Below are positions 15,891-24,465 of a stretch of 42,878 nt of DNA, one piece after another. The notes beneath the pieces are model-generated. The model worked only from the letters and a program-made list of their open reading frames with translations. It was not told the DNA's origin and searched no databases. Made by a program: the position numbers and the translations under genes. The stretch spans positions 1-42,878 of the forward strand of contig JAIQFW010000006.1 in NCBI GenBank assembly GCA_020073105.1, given 5' to 3'. Source of the stretch: Terriglobia bacterium. GTDB lineage: Bacteria > Acidobacteriota > Terriglobia > Terriglobales > Acidobacteriaceae. Every line of letters begins with the position of its first letter. Positions within the stretch are counted from its first letter, which is position 1.

Positions 15891-17006
15891 ATGCTCGCCG
15901 ACTATGCGGTGCGGGTCGAATATTCCCGCGGACGCCGCCATCCCGAGCCGCCGCATCCCTACCGCAACGACTTTCAGCGTGACCGCGACCGGGTCATTCA
16001 TTCCCGCGCATTTCGCCGGCTGGAAGCCAAGACCCAGGTCTTCACCCGCCGCTACTCCGACCATTTCCGCAATCGCCTGACTCACACCCTGGAAGTCGCA
16101 CAAATCGCCCGGACGATCGCAACCCAGCTTGAACTAAATGTGGATTTGGTGGAGGCCCTCGCTCTGGTTCACGACGTCGGTCATCCACCGTTCGGTCACG
16201 CGGGCGAGAAAGCCCTGGACGCGGTCATGCGCGAGCACGGCAGTTTCTTTGATCACAACCTGCATGCCCTGCGCATCGTGGAGGACTTCGAGTTACGCTA
16301 CGCCGCGTTTCGCGGGCTCAACCTGACCTACGAAGTCCGCGAAGGCATCATCAAACACTCCCACGACTACAGCATCGAACAATTTCCCGAGCTGGCTGAG
16401 TACCTGCTCGAGCAGCGGCCGCCGCTCGAAGCCCAGCTCATCGACTTGGCCGACGAAATCGCATACACCACCGCGGACTTGGACGATGGATACGAGGCGC
16501 ACTTGCTCGAGTTGCGCGCAATTCGGGCTGGAGTGCCGGTATTCGAGGGTTTCTACTGTGAGGCGGAGAAGCTGTGGCCCAACGTCCTGGAGAAACTCCG
16601 GTTCAACGAGGCTTTGCGCCACATGCTGAACCGTTTTGTCGGCGACCTGATCCGCACGACCCAACAGCGCATTCGGGCTGCGCGTGTCCGCAGCGTTGAC
16701 GATGTGCGCAAATGTCCCGAGCGGCTGGTCAGCTTCAGCGCCGAAGTCGACGAACAACGCCGCCAAGCCAAGGCTTTTCTCTATAGCACCCTCTACTACA
16801 GTCCTGCGCTTGACTCGGAAAAGGTGGAGGGAGAGCGCGTCATCCGCAAATTGTTCGAGTTCTGGATTGCGAAACCGGAGAGCCTGCCATCCAGCTACCG
16901 CGAAAAGGCCGGGCAAGAACCGCTGCCCCGCGTGGTTTGCGACTACATCGCCGGCATGACCGATAATTACATCTACGAGCAGTACGAGAAGTACTGCCGG
17001 CGCTAG
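15891..17006 (+). CDS. dgt: Deoxyguanosinetriphosphate triphosphohydrolase-like protein
   Basis: A 371-residue HD-domain enzyme of the dGTPase/dNTPase family, cleaving dNTPs to nucleoside and tripolyphosphate. Metal-binding residues of the HD domain are visible: H65 in NRLTHTLEVAQIAR, H94-D95 in ALVHDVGHPPFGHAGE, and a later aspartate in DLADEIAYTTADLDDG. The upstream PHPYRNDFQRDRDRVIHSRA and FRRLEAKTQVF motif is diagnostic of the family. The C terminus ends MTDNYIYEQYEKY. It may lower dNTP pools or clean up damaged nucleotides. It begins immediately after an inverted repeat that could affect its expression. Confidence 0.92.
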   Translation: MLADYAVRVEYSRGRRHPEPPHPYRNDFQRDRDRVIHSRAFRRLEAKTQVFTRRYSDHFRNRLTHTLEVAQIARTIATQLELNVDLVEALALVHDVGHPPFGHAGEKALDAVMREHGSFFDHNLHALRIVEDFELRYAAFRGLNLTYEVREGIIKHSHDYSIEQFPELAEYLLEQRPPLEAQLIDLADEIAYTTADLDDGYEAHLLELRAIRAGVPVFEGFYCEAEKLWPNVLEKLRFNEALRHMLNRFVGDLIRTTQQRIRAARVRSVDDVRKCPERLVSFSAEVDEQRRQAKAFLYSTLYYSPALDSEKVEGERVIRKLFEFWIAKPESLPSSYREKAGQEPLPRVVCDYIAGMTDNYIYEQYEKYCRR

Positions 17007-17028
17007 CAAGGTCTCGCCTGCTTGGGCC

Positions 17029-17145
17029 TGTCATTCCGAGCGGCATCAGCCGCGAGGAATCCCTACCCTCAGTTGAAACATTCAGGGATGCTTCGACTGC
17101 GGTTGAACTTCGCTTCGCGAAGTTCAATCCTCGCTCAGCATGACA
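17029..17145. repeat. TGTCATTCCGAGC...GCTCAGCATGACA element
   Basis: Between convergent dgt and peptidase genes. The ends TGTCATTCCGAGC (17029) and GCTCAGCATGACA (ending 17145) are imperfect inverted copies. Inside, TTGAACTTCGC-TTC-GCGAAGTTCAA (17103-17127) is a perfect 11-bp hairpin. Relatives lie at 19896 and 42098. From memory such TGTCAT-CCTGAGC elements are widespread multicopy repeats in environmental bacteria. Confidence 0.75.
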
Positions 17146-17164
17146 AACGCTCAAGCCCCTGTGG

Positions 17165-18631
17165 CTACTTTTTCGCAGCTACGCCGGTCACTACGTCGTA
17201 TATCACGCGAAATCCGCGCCGCACCTCTTCCACCCGAATGCGTTCGTCATTCGCGTGTTCCGTGTCGTTTTCTTCCTCAGTAGCGGTGTAAGGGTTGAAT
17301 CCGTAAGCGTGGATCCCCAGCGGCCGGTAGATCTGGTTTTCGTCGGTGCCGCTCAGCAGGAACGGCACCACCGGCGCTCCGGGGAAATAGCGCGCCGACA
17401 CACGACGGATGGCGGCATACAGCAGGGTGGCGGTGGAAGCGAAATTCGCCGGCTGGAAGTCTGAGCTTTGCGGCTCGACCGTCACGTTGGGATCATTCAC
17501 CACCCGCCGGAGGGTTTCCAGGAACTGTTTCGGGTCCTCCCCCGGCAACAGCCGCACATCGAGATTGGCCCAGGCTTCTTCAGGGATGACGTTGGTCTGC
17601 GGCGAGCCGCCCAGCATCGTAATGGAAATGGTGTTGTGCAGAAGGTAATTCAAGGTTTCATCGCGCTCGGCCTCGCGTTGGAAGTTCTTGTCCCAGATGG
17701 CGGAGCGCGGGTTGCGGAAATACCGGGCCCGCGCGGGCGTCTCATAGGGAGCCATTCCGCGCAGAAATTCTTCCGCAATCGGGAGCAGCTTGATAGGTGG
17801 ATGGTAGGCGCGGATACGATTCAGCGCTGCGATCAGCCGGTTTGGAGCTGAGTCCGCAATCGGGCGCGAGCCATGTCCCGGCTTGCCATGCGCCACCATG
17901 TGCAGCCAGAGCGCGCTCTTTTCGCCCACATCCACGCCCACATACTTCAGGTGGCCGTCCGCTGCGCGGATGTTCTCTCCACCTTCGTTGATCAGGAACT
18001 CGGCATTCCCCAACAGGTCACGCTGATGGGCAATAAACCACTCTGTGCCCGTGCTGTTCACTTCCTCGTCGCTCACCGCCAGGAGAATCACATCGCGGTC
18101 GAGGGGCACTTTCTCTCGCCGCAACATCACCATGACCAGCAACTGGGCGATACCTTCGTCTTTCATGTCCTGCGCCCCGCGGCCGTAAATCGCTCCGTCC
18201 ACGATTTCGCCGCTGAAGGGTGGCACCTTCCAGTGGCTGGGGTCACTGGTTACCACATCCATGTGGTTCAGCAGGACGATGGGCCGCCGCGCCGGTTCCA
18301 CCGTGTGCGGGACCCGCGCCCACAAGTCCGCGCGTCCCGGGGTGTATTCGAAGACCCGGTTCTCGATGCCTTCATCATCAAGGATCTTCTTGAAGAAAGC
18401 GGCCGCCCGGGCCTTATTGCCGGGCGGATTCGTGGTATCGATCCGGAAGTATTCCTGCGTCCACTGCACGGCCAAATCGGCGTACTGTTGCAGGTGATCG
18501 GCAGAAATGCGGTCCGAGAAGAACGCACGCTCCGGTGCGCTCTTGTTTTGGCCTACAGCACCGGGCAGGCTCACGCTCGCCAGCAGCAGGCACAGCGTAA
18601 ATCGGCAGACAATCGATCCCGTTTGGGACAT
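17165..18631 (-). CDS. Secreted M20-family metallopeptidase
   Basis: A 488-residue zinc peptidase of the M20/M25/M40 group (carboxypeptidase S/ArgE-like). Signal peptide at 1-27 (CRFTLCLLLASVSLPGAVGQ). Metal and catalytic motifs are present: LLNHMDVVTSDPSHW (first His and Asp), YGRGAQDMKDEG (bridging Asp), and SDEEVNSTGTEWF (catalytic Glu pair). The lid/dimerisation domain follows at about 225-350, and LSGTDENQIYRPLGIHAYGF supplies the late ligand region. It probably trims peptides in the periplasm. The frame is open to 18667, but the ATG at 18631 begins at a better signal peptide. Confidence 0.88.
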   Translation of the reverse strand: MSQTGSIVCRFTLCLLLASVSLPGAVGQNKSAPERAFFSDRISADHLQQYADLAVQWTQEYFRIDTTNPPGNKARAAAFFKKILDDEGIENRVFEYTPGRADLWARVPHTVEPARRPIVLLNHMDVVTSDPSHWKVPPFSGEIVDGAIYGRGAQDMKDEGIAQLLVMVMLRREKVPLDRDVILLAVSDEEVNSTGTEWFIAHQRDLLGNAEFLINEGGENIRAADGHLKYVGVDVGEKSALWLHMVAHGKPGHGSRPIADSAPNRLIAALNRIRAYHPPIKLLPIAEEFLRGMAPYETPARARYFRNPRSAIWDKNFQREAERDETLNYLLHNTISITMLGGSPQTNVIPEEAWANLDVRLLPGEDPKQFLETLRRVVNDPNVTVEPQSSDFQPANFASTATLLYAAIRRVSARYFPGAPVVPFLLSGTDENQIYRPLGIHAYGFNPYTATEEENDTEHANDERIRVEEVRRGFRVIYDVVTGVAAKK

Positions 18632-18926
18632 TCTGGCTCCAGGCATTCTGGGTTCAATTCCGCGCACTTTTTATACCGGCAATTACCAAAATTACTCCCG
18701 CTCTCCCCCATGACAGACTACAATGTTATTGTTTGGCAAGGACTTAGCTGTGCGGCAGTTTGGCATCTCACCTGTTATACAAGAAGATGGATGCCGGGAA
18801 AACCCGCATTCCGATAGCAGATTTTGACCCTGGTTGATTGATACAGACTGAATCAAAACGATACACGCCCGTCAGGCGTGCTGGAGTGGAGCCCCCAGGA
18901 TGCTCCCTCACCCGGAGGAAGTGGAA

Positions 18927-19790
18927 ATGAAGAATCGTGGATTTATAGCATTGCTTGTGGCCCTCGTACTGGCGCTGCCAACGTTCGCACAGACGAGCGC
19001 AACTTCTCAGGACCAAACTACCGCTAGTTCATCACAGACCACGGCGGCTCCCGCAGCGACCGCAGACAGCGCGACCGGCAAACCGTTGCAACCGCCGGCC
19101 CGCGAGGGTTTCTGGGGACGGGTGAATCCGTTTGCCCGCAAGAAATACGTGCAGCGGCAGACCGGGCCGATCCGTGACCGGCTCAACGAACTGGATGAGC
19201 TCACCGCGGCGAACAGCAAGATGATTAAGGACGTCGATGCGCGCGCCCAGCAAGGCATTCAGCTGGCTTCCGCCAAGGCCAACGAGGCCGACCAGCATGC
19301 CATCGAGGCCGGCAACAAGGCACAGGCCGCGCAGCAGACCGCGACCCAGGCCAACACGCGCCTCACCACAGTCGAGACCGTGGTCGGCAACATCGACCAG
19401 TACAAGGCAACCAACCAGACGGAGATCCGTTTCCGCGCTGGTCAGAGCGCGCTGAGCAAGAACGCCAAGGCCGCGCTCGATGAGCTCGCGACCCCGTTGA
19501 AGAACCAGCGCGGGTACATCATCGAAGTGCAGGGCTTCTCTTCCGGGCATGGCCAAGCCGCGATTGCTGCCTCGCAGAAGATGGCCGATTCGGTGGTCCG
19601 CTACCTGGTGCTGAACCACGAGATTCCCGTGTACCGCATTTATGTTGTGGGTATGGGTAACGCGCCGACGGCGGATGAACAGGCCAAGGCTGCCAAGCGC
19701 ACCAGCGGCGGACGGGTGGAAATCAGTCTGCTGAAGAACGATCTGGAGCAGTTGACGGCGTCTACGACTCCGGCTGCCCCCCAGCAATAG
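18927..19790 (+). CDS. OmpA-like peptidoglycan-binding envelope protein
   Basis: A 287-residue protein with a signal peptide (MKNRGFIALLVALVLALPTFA). Residues 22-55 are Thr/Ser/Ala/Gln-rich. A long alanine-rich coiled coil follows (about 85-150: ANSKMIKDVDARAQQGIQLA, NEADQHAIEAGNKAQAAQQT), and the C-terminal third is an OmpA-like domain (IRFRAGQSALSKNAKAALDE, GYIIEVQGFSSGHG, YLVLNHEIPVYRIYVVGMGN). OmpA-like domains bind diaminopimelate in peptidoglycan, so the protein may tether the wall by an extended coil, somewhat like Lpp or Pal. GGAGGAAGTGG lies before the ATG. A strong intrinsic terminator follows. Confidence 0.88.
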   Translation: MKNRGFIALLVALVLALPTFAQTSATSQDQTTASSSQTTAAPAATADSATGKPLQPPAREGFWGRVNPFARKKYVQRQTGPIRDRLNELDELTAANSKMIKDVDARAQQGIQLASAKANEADQHAIEAGNKAQAAQQTATQANTRLTTVETVVGNIDQYKATNQTEIRFRAGQSALSKNAKAALDELATPLKNQRGYIIEVQGFSSGHGQAAIAASQKMADSVVRYLVLNHEIPVYRIYVVGMGNAPTADEQAKAAKRTSGGRVEISLLKNDLEQLTASTTPAAPQQ

Positions 19791-19837
19791 GTTTTGTAAC
19801 GGCGACGGGTCCTTTGCCCGGCGCCCTCCCCCAGAAA

Positions 19838-19866
19838 AGCCTCCCGCGCAAGCGGGAGGCTTTTTC
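19838..19866 (+). terminator. Intrinsic terminator after OmpA-like gene
   Basis: AGCCTCCCGC (19838-19847) pairs perfectly with GCGGGAGGCT (19852-19861) around a GCAA tetraloop, followed by TTTTT and CGTTT. A textbook rho-independent terminator. Confidence 0.95.
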
Positions 19867-19895
19867 GTTTCAGTCGCCAGCGGCACTCTCAGTTT

Positions 19896-19970
19896 GTCAT
19901 TCCGGGTGGAATCCTGGCATCCGCGTAGCGGCAGGCAGGATGGAGTCGAGGAATCCCTGCTGTTGATCCC
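19896..19970. repeat. TGTCATTCCGGG element in a 494-bp gene-free stretch
   Basis: The stretch 19791-20284 contains the terminator above, then a partial copy of the TGTCATTCC family (TTTGTCATTCCGGGTGGAAT onward, with CGAGGAATCCCTGC at 19948-19961). Beyond it, to the propeller gene, I see no gene, only its leader with AGGAGGCAATT before the ATG at 20285. Confidence 0.55.
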
Positions 19971-20284
19971 GGAAGAGGGGATTTTGAGTGTAATCGGATT
20001 TTTCGCCAACTGTCCAACCCGTCCAGGGAATCCCAGACCGGACTCTGCCCTCCCATCACACTGAACTGTGATGCCGGCCATCGCGGGGCGTAGTCAAAGA
20101 CGGTAACTTGGCTGCGACGCTCCGAGTCGTTCCTTATTCGCATGCGGGCCTGGTTCAAATCTCGACTCGGAACGAATCGGGCTTTTCCCCGACCCGAGTA
20201 GTGCAGTTGTCATCGCTCTTCGGGCCGCCGAAAAACCCAACCCGAAATCATAGAACGAATGTTCGCGGTGAGCAGGAGGCAATT

Positions 20285-21799
20285 ATGGCGAGCAACGTAC
20301 AACACCGGACTCGGACAAATAAGCAAACCAGTCTGGTCGGCATCGCTCTTTTACTATTCGCAGGATTCTGCTTCGGCCAACCTGCGGTCTCGCTGTCGCC
20401 CAAGGACGGGCCGCCCACCACCAACCTGCAGGTCTCGGGCAGCGGCTTCGCACCCTACGCGCAAATCGACATTTACTTCGACAGCCAAGATCAGGCTTTA
20501 GCAGTAGCCGACGCAGCAGGAGCCTTCACCCAGATCGCGATCCAGGCTCCAAAGTCCGCCGTGCCGGGCAATCACTGGGTTACCGCGGTCGAGCGTTCGG
20601 GACATCTGGTCAAGCAAGAGATATTCCAGGTTCACGCCAACTGGACCGAGTTTCTCACCAAAGACATGCACCGCGAAAACCCGTATGAAAATGTGCTGAA
20701 CGTCGACAATGTTGGCAGCCTCCGCCTTAAGGGGAACTACCGCACCGGCGCGGGGGTATTTTCCTCGCCCGCCGTGGTGAATGGGGTGGTTTATATCGGT
20801 TCGGAGGACGGCAATGTCTACGCATTGGACGCGAACACTGGCGCTAAGGTGTGGAGTTACGAAGCCGGCTACCTCATGTTTTCCTCGCCCGCAGTGGCGA
20901 ATGGGGTGCTGTATGTCGGCTCGTACGACCCCCCCAACGTCTGCGCGCTGAACGCCCGCACCGGCGCCAAGCTTTGGAGCTACGCCACCGGCCACGGTGT
21001 GTGGTCCTCACCCGCGGTGGCGAATGGGGTGGTTTATGTCGGCCCAGACGACGCCAACGTGTACGCGCTGGACGCCACCACCGGCGCCAAGCTGTGGAGC
21101 TACAAAACCGGCGACCAAATCGACGGCATGACGGGGTCCTCGCCCGCGGTGGCGAATGGGGTCGTTTACGTCAGCTCTTGGGACGACAACATATATGCGC
21201 TGGACGCCCGCACCGGCGCCATGCTGTGGAGTTACCCCACGGGCTACTATGTGGAGTCCTCGCCCGCCGTGGCGAATGGGGTTGTGTATGTCGGCTCAGA
21301 CGACGGCAACGTGTACGCACTGGACGCCAGCACCGGCGCCAAGCTGTGGAGCTACCCCACCGACGGCTGGGTGGTTTCCTCGCCCGCCGTGGCGAATGGG
21401 GTTGTGTATGTCGGCTCGTACGACGACAACGTGTACGCGCTGAACGCCAGCACCGGTGCCCTGCTATGGAAGTACACGACTGGCTATGACGTGGAATCCT
21501 CGCCCGCGGTGGCGAACGGGGTTGTGTATGTCGGCTCGGTGGACCACAAGGTGTACGCGCTGGACGCCAGCACCGGCACCAAACTGGGGAGCTACCGCGC
21601 CGGTGACAGTGTGGACTCCTCGCCCGTAGTGGTGAATGGACTGGTCTATGTCGGCAGCGAGGACGGCAACGTTTACGCCTTCGGCCTGCCGAAGGGTCTG
21701 GCGAAAGAAGCTCCGAAGCGTCCCGACCCGAAGGCTCTTCGCCCCGACTTGAACCTCAAGGTGTCCGAGCCGGTGGCAAGCACGGCGGGCACCGACTAA
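20285..21799 (+). CDS. Secreted PQQ-type eight-unit beta-propeller protein
   Basis: A 504-residue secreted protein: signal peptide (SLVGIALLLFAGFCFGQ), an N-terminal Ig-like domain (about 35-120, SPKDGPPTTNLQVSGSGF), then eight repeats of 40 residues with the consensus SSPAVANGVVYVGSDDGNVY, ALDASTGAKLWSY. These are PQQ-enzyme/PQQ-like beta-propeller blades, so an eight-bladed disc is expected. Blade starts are near 20762, 20882, 21005, 21137, 21257, 21377, 21497 and 21617. Quinoprotein catalytic residues are not evident, so this is probably a binding or scaffold protein. Repeat DNA is very similar, suggesting recent expansion. The ATG at 20285 has GCAGGAGGCAATT upstream. Confidence 0.88.
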   Translation: MASNVQHRTRTNKQTSLVGIALLLFAGFCFGQPAVSLSPKDGPPTTNLQVSGSGFAPYAQIDIYFDSQDQALAVADAAGAFTQIAIQAPKSAVPGNHWVTAVERSGHLVKQEIFQVHANWTEFLTKDMHRENPYENVLNVDNVGSLRLKGNYRTGAGVFSSPAVVNGVVYIGSEDGNVYALDANTGAKVWSYEAGYLMFSSPAVANGVLYVGSYDPPNVCALNARTGAKLWSYATGHGVWSSPAVANGVVYVGPDDANVYALDATTGAKLWSYKTGDQIDGMTGSSPAVANGVVYVSSWDDNIYALDARTGAMLWSYPTGYYVESSPAVANGVVYVGSDDGNVYALDASTGAKLWSYPTDGWVVSSPAVANGVVYVGSYDDNVYALNASTGALLWKYTTGYDVESSPAVANGVVYVGSVDHKVYALDASTGTKLGSYRAGDSVDSSPVVVNGLVYVGSEDGNVYAFGLPKGLAKEAPKRPDPKALRPDLNLKVSEPVASTAGTD

Positions 21800-22280
21800 C
21801 TGAAGGGTCTTACTTCGATTGTGAAGGTGCTTCTTTGCGGGGGCAGCTTTTCAGTTTCAGCCACTTGAAACCTTGCCGGTAGTTGTAGTTAATGTTGCTG
21901 CATCGGTTATGGGTAAGCGGAGAAGTGTACGAGCCGTTGCGCAACAGCAACCAGAGAGCGACGCCGGCGGCAGCATAAAGTCAAAACATTCTTAGGAAGG
22001 AAATGCCAAAGCCCAAGCGCCGAGTTCCGGTGACTGCGTTAAACGCCTGGCCCACTTCCATCCTGGAGATGGAAGAGAGGTCGATTAACAGCACCGGCTG
22101 AAACGAGAACACCCAACTGGCACCGAGCGAACCAAATCGCTCATCGAGAGTGCGGATGGAAGGGTGGCGACAGTGGTAGCGACTCGGCGGGAGAAAAACC
22201 AGTGACCAACAAAAACCAAGTAGAACCCACTTGACTCCGACCGGCCTTCTCACGGAAGGCGTTAGCAGATGATTATGCAC
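21800..22280. other. Gene-free stretch left of the IS1595 transposase
   Basis: About 480 bases with no convincing gene. A 32-codon frame at 22003 and a 123-codon minus-strand frame lack support. I expected the left end of the insertion sequence here but could not find terminal inverted repeats matching the right side, so the element may be truncated or its ends diverged. Confidence 0.5.
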
Positions 22281-22309
22281 TTGACACAGCAGCCCATTTC
22301 TGCCATGAT
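22281..22309 (+). promoter_or_regulatory. Probable transposase promoter
   Basis: A consensus -35 TTGACA at 22281-22286 is followed after 17 bases by CATGAT at 22304-22309, four of six matches to the -10 consensus. Transcription would begin some 20 bases before the transposase start. Confidence 0.55.
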
Positions 22310-22335
22310 GTTCCTGTCCGCTGGAGATGGGAACC

Positions 22336-23301
22336 ATGAACCTCTTAGACATCTACAAAGAACTCAACACCACCGCAAAATGTCTTGCCTTTCTAGAGCA
22401 TATGCGCTGGCCTGGCGGAGTCAAGTGTGTATCCTGTGAATCCTCGCGGATAACTGCGCTCGTCGCCAAGGGGAGACGCAACAAGAAAACCGGCAAGGTC
22501 GGCCCCGACCGCCATCTTCTGCAGTGCAACGAGTGCCGCTTCCAGTTCACCGCCACCACGGGCACCATCTTCCATGACACCCACCTGCCGCTAGAGAAGT
22601 GGTTCCTCGCCATTGCCCTGATTACCGAATCGAAGAAGGGCATCTCCGCCGCGCAACTGAGCCGCGCTTTGGGTGTGCAATACCGCACCGCGTGGTATCT
22701 GGCACACCGCATCCGTAAGGCCATGGTAGAAGCCAACCCGCCCAAGCTGACAGGCGTAGTCGAACTGGATGAGACCTATATCGGCGGCAAGCAACGAGGC
22801 AGCAAACGGAAGCTCCTGAATAAAGAAGTGGTCATGGGAATTCGTGAGCGCCGTGGCGATCTGCGCCTTATCCACATTGAGAGTGCGACAGCGGAGAACC
22901 TCGGAGAGCAAATCAAGCAACACGTTTCCCCCGATGTGAAACAGGTGATGACTGACGAATGGCCCGCCTACATTCCAGCCTTCATCTCCGCTGGCATCAA
23001 GGGCACGAAGCACGAAACCATCCGGCACAGAGACAAAATCTACGTGCGCGGCAACGTGCACACCAACACCGTCGAATCCGCGTTCTCACTCTTCAAGCGC
23101 GGCCTCACCGGAGCCTTCCACAAAGTCTCCTTAAAGCACCTGCAACGCTACTTGAACGAGTTCTCCTTCCGGTTCAACAATCGGAAAGCGCCCGATCTGT
23201 TTGGGATGACGGTGCGCCGGATGGCATTGGCGGGAAATTTGCCGTATGCTCAGCTAGTCGAGGAGAACGCTTTCATGCCGTTCATCCGCAGACAAAAATA
23301 A
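22336..23301 (+). CDS. IS1595-family (ISXO2-like) transposase
   Basis: A 321-residue DDE-type transposase. The N-terminal zinc ribbon has CVSCES and LLQCNECRFQFTATTGTIFH, followed by the LPLEKWFLAIALITESKKGI helix and a helix-turn-helix (SAAQLSRALGVQYRTAWYLA). The ISXO2 catalytic core shows VVELDETYIGGK (first D), VMTDEWPAYIP (second D) and NTVESAFSLFKRGLTG (third acidic residue, E). The gene appears full length. The ATG at 22336 has GGAG nine bases upstream; the in-frame ATG at 22327 is an alternative. No terminal inverted repeats or target duplication could be assigned by eye. Confidence 0.93.
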   Translation: MNLLDIYKELNTTAKCLAFLEHMRWPGGVKCVSCESSRITALVAKGRRNKKTGKVGPDRHLLQCNECRFQFTATTGTIFHDTHLPLEKWFLAIALITESKKGISAAQLSRALGVQYRTAWYLAHRIRKAMVEANPPKLTGVVELDETYIGGKQRGSKRKLLNKEVVMGIRERRGDLRLIHIESATAENLGEQIKQHVSPDVKQVMTDEWPAYIPAFISAGIKGTKHETIRHRDKIYVRGNVHTNTVESAFSLFKRGLTGAFHKVSLKHLQRYLNEFSFRFNNRKAPDLFGMTVRRMALAGNLPYAQLVEENAFMPFIRRQK

Positions 23302-23321
23302 ACCCAATCTTGCGGATTGGG
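23292..23321 (-). terminator. Minus-strand intrinsic terminator at the IS 3' side
   Basis: On the minus strand, CCCAATC and GATTGGG (23303-23309 and 23315-23321) form a 7-bp stem with a five-base loop, followed by TTTATTTTTG. It would block transcripts entering the transposase gene from the right. Confidence 0.5.
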
Positions 23322-23418
23322 CTACGGCGGGTCGCCGCCGAACTCTTTGCTGACACTTAGAGTATGGCAGCGGCCCGCACACAAGTCAACGCTTGCAGCG
23401 TATGGCAGAGGTGTGCGA

Positions 23419-23685
23419 ATGGAAAAAATCAGGGAGGATCTGCAGCAGGAAGTTATTGCTGCACTTCGACGCTTAGCGCCAACGGGGTTTCGGTGCGAGG
23501 TATGCACTAGTCAGAACTGGGCGGTTCAAAAGGGTTTTTATTGGTTCAGCGAGCACTACCAGAGCGCGACAGTCAAGGGACATGGCCCAGAACTGCCCAG
23601 TGTAGCCGTAGTTTGTCAAACTTGCGGGAATTCAAAGTTTTTGAACACTCGCGTGCTCATTCCAAGCTTTCCGGAATACTACTAA
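23419..23685 (+). CDS. Small zinc-ribbon-like protein
   Basis: An 88-residue protein of unknown function. Two CxxC knuckles, CEVC at about residue 27 and CQTC at about residue 68, suggest a zinc ribbon. Between them is an aromatic stretch (QKGFYWFSEHYQ). The ATG at 23419 lies in an otherwise unremarkable upstream sequence; the frame extends to 23317 but that part reads through the IS end. Its stop codon is directly followed by the ATG of the next gene, so the two are translationally coupled. TTA is used at 23473-23475 for a leucine. Confidence 0.65.
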   Translation: MEKIREDLQQEVIAALRRLAPTGFRCEVCTSQNWAVQKGFYWFSEHYQSATVKGHGPELPSVAVVCQTCGNSKFLNTRVLIPSFPEYY

Positions 23686-24054
23686 ATGGGAACAGCTCCG
23701 CAAGGCGAGCCTGTTTATCAAACCAGCGACTTAACCGTCATCAGGTACCGGAAAAGGAGTCTTCAGATGTATCCGGTACTTGAACAAGAGCTAGACACGA
23801 TGGTTTCCGGTTATCAATCTGTAAATCTAGTTTTTTTTGGTATCGCATTTGGTGCTTTCATTGCAGTAGCGATTCCCTATTGGACAGTGTCTCTTGGGGA
23901 GCCACTTCAGGGCCGATTTTTCTCTGCAATGCTTGTATCAGCGGTGGCATCCGTGTACTTCGCGATCATGGCAACACGCGATTGGTTTCGATCTCGGAAG
24001 GTGATGAGACAACTTCGCAGGGAAACAGTGGACGCTGTCATTAAGGGAGACTGA
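23686..24054 (+). CDS. Small two-helix membrane protein
   Basis: A 122-residue protein with two hydrophobic segments (about 47-68: LVFFGIAFGAFIAVAIPYW, and 77-96: FFSAMLVSAVASVYFAIMAT), then a basic cytoplasmic tail DWFRSRKVMRQLRRE. The start ATG abuts the stop of the zinc-ribbon gene with no intervening base. I do not recognise the family. The pair resembles small accessory cassettes of unknown purpose seen beside insertion sequences. Confidence 0.65.
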   Translation: MGTAPQGEPVYQTSDLTVIRYRKRSLQMYPVLEQELDTMVSGYQSVNLVFFGIAFGAFIAVAIPYWTVSLGEPLQGRFFSAMLVSAVASVYFAIMATRDWFRSRKVMRQLRRETVDAVIKGD

Positions 24055-24072
24055 TTAACTTTTGCCACGGAA

Positions 24073-24435
24073 TTAATTTCTTCGGGCTCGATAACTCTCC
24101 ACTGCGGCGGTAATGGCTATGACAAGCGAAAGGAACCAAAGAAACACGCTAATCGCTGCAACAAACAAATGCACCACTGTGAATCGGGTTATTGGTCCGG
24201 TTTCATATAAATGGTGGCGGAGATCATAAATGCCCAACCCTAAAAACAGCGCACTCACAACTATCAAGATGTTAACTCTGTTGAATATTCTCTTGGCCAG
24301 CCTCACCGCTTTATCGTTGCGCGGGAGCGCCTGGGTAAGTCTTACAAACCATCCAGTTAACGCGGTGACCACCACAGTGATTGCAGCCGTTACGGCTGCT
24401 GTGACCACAATGGTGATGACTTGGCTTCTATCCAT
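24073..24435 (-). CDS. Small membrane protein, three predicted helices
   Basis: A 120-residue protein convergent with the preceding pair. Hydrophobic segments are at about 7-28 (ITIVVTAAVTAAITVVVTAL), 55-70 (ILIVVSALFLGLGIYDL) and 85-108 (VHLFVAAISVFLWFLSLVIA), with the basic end SYRARRN. Function unknown. Base composition is AT-richer than the surrounding housekeeping genes, in keeping with an accessory region. One TTA codon is used for Leu26 (24360-24358). Confidence 0.6.
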   Translation of the reverse strand: MDRSQVITIVVTAAVTAAITVVVTALTGWFVRLTQALPRNDKAVRLAKRIFNRVNILIVVSALFLGLGIYDLRHHLYETGPITRFTVVHLFVAAISVFLWFLSLVIAITAAVESYRARRN

Positions 24436-24465
24436 TGCAATCGAAAGCGGGAAGTAAGTCTTATA

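Noticed and set aside
20762-21690. CRISPR-like or tandem noncoding repeat
   Set aside because: The 120-bp periodicity is fully explained by propeller blades in an open frame.
22003-22101. 32-codon frame with upstream AGGAAGG
   Set aside because: The putative ribosome-binding site is only two bases from the ATG and the peptide has no family features.
21981-22352. 123-codon minus-strand frame left of the transposase
   Set aside because: No recognisable features, and it runs over the transposase promoter and start.
22281-23420. Defined IS1595 ends
   Set aside because: Inverted comparison of both flanks gave only weak partial matches, so no terminal repeats or target duplication are claimed.
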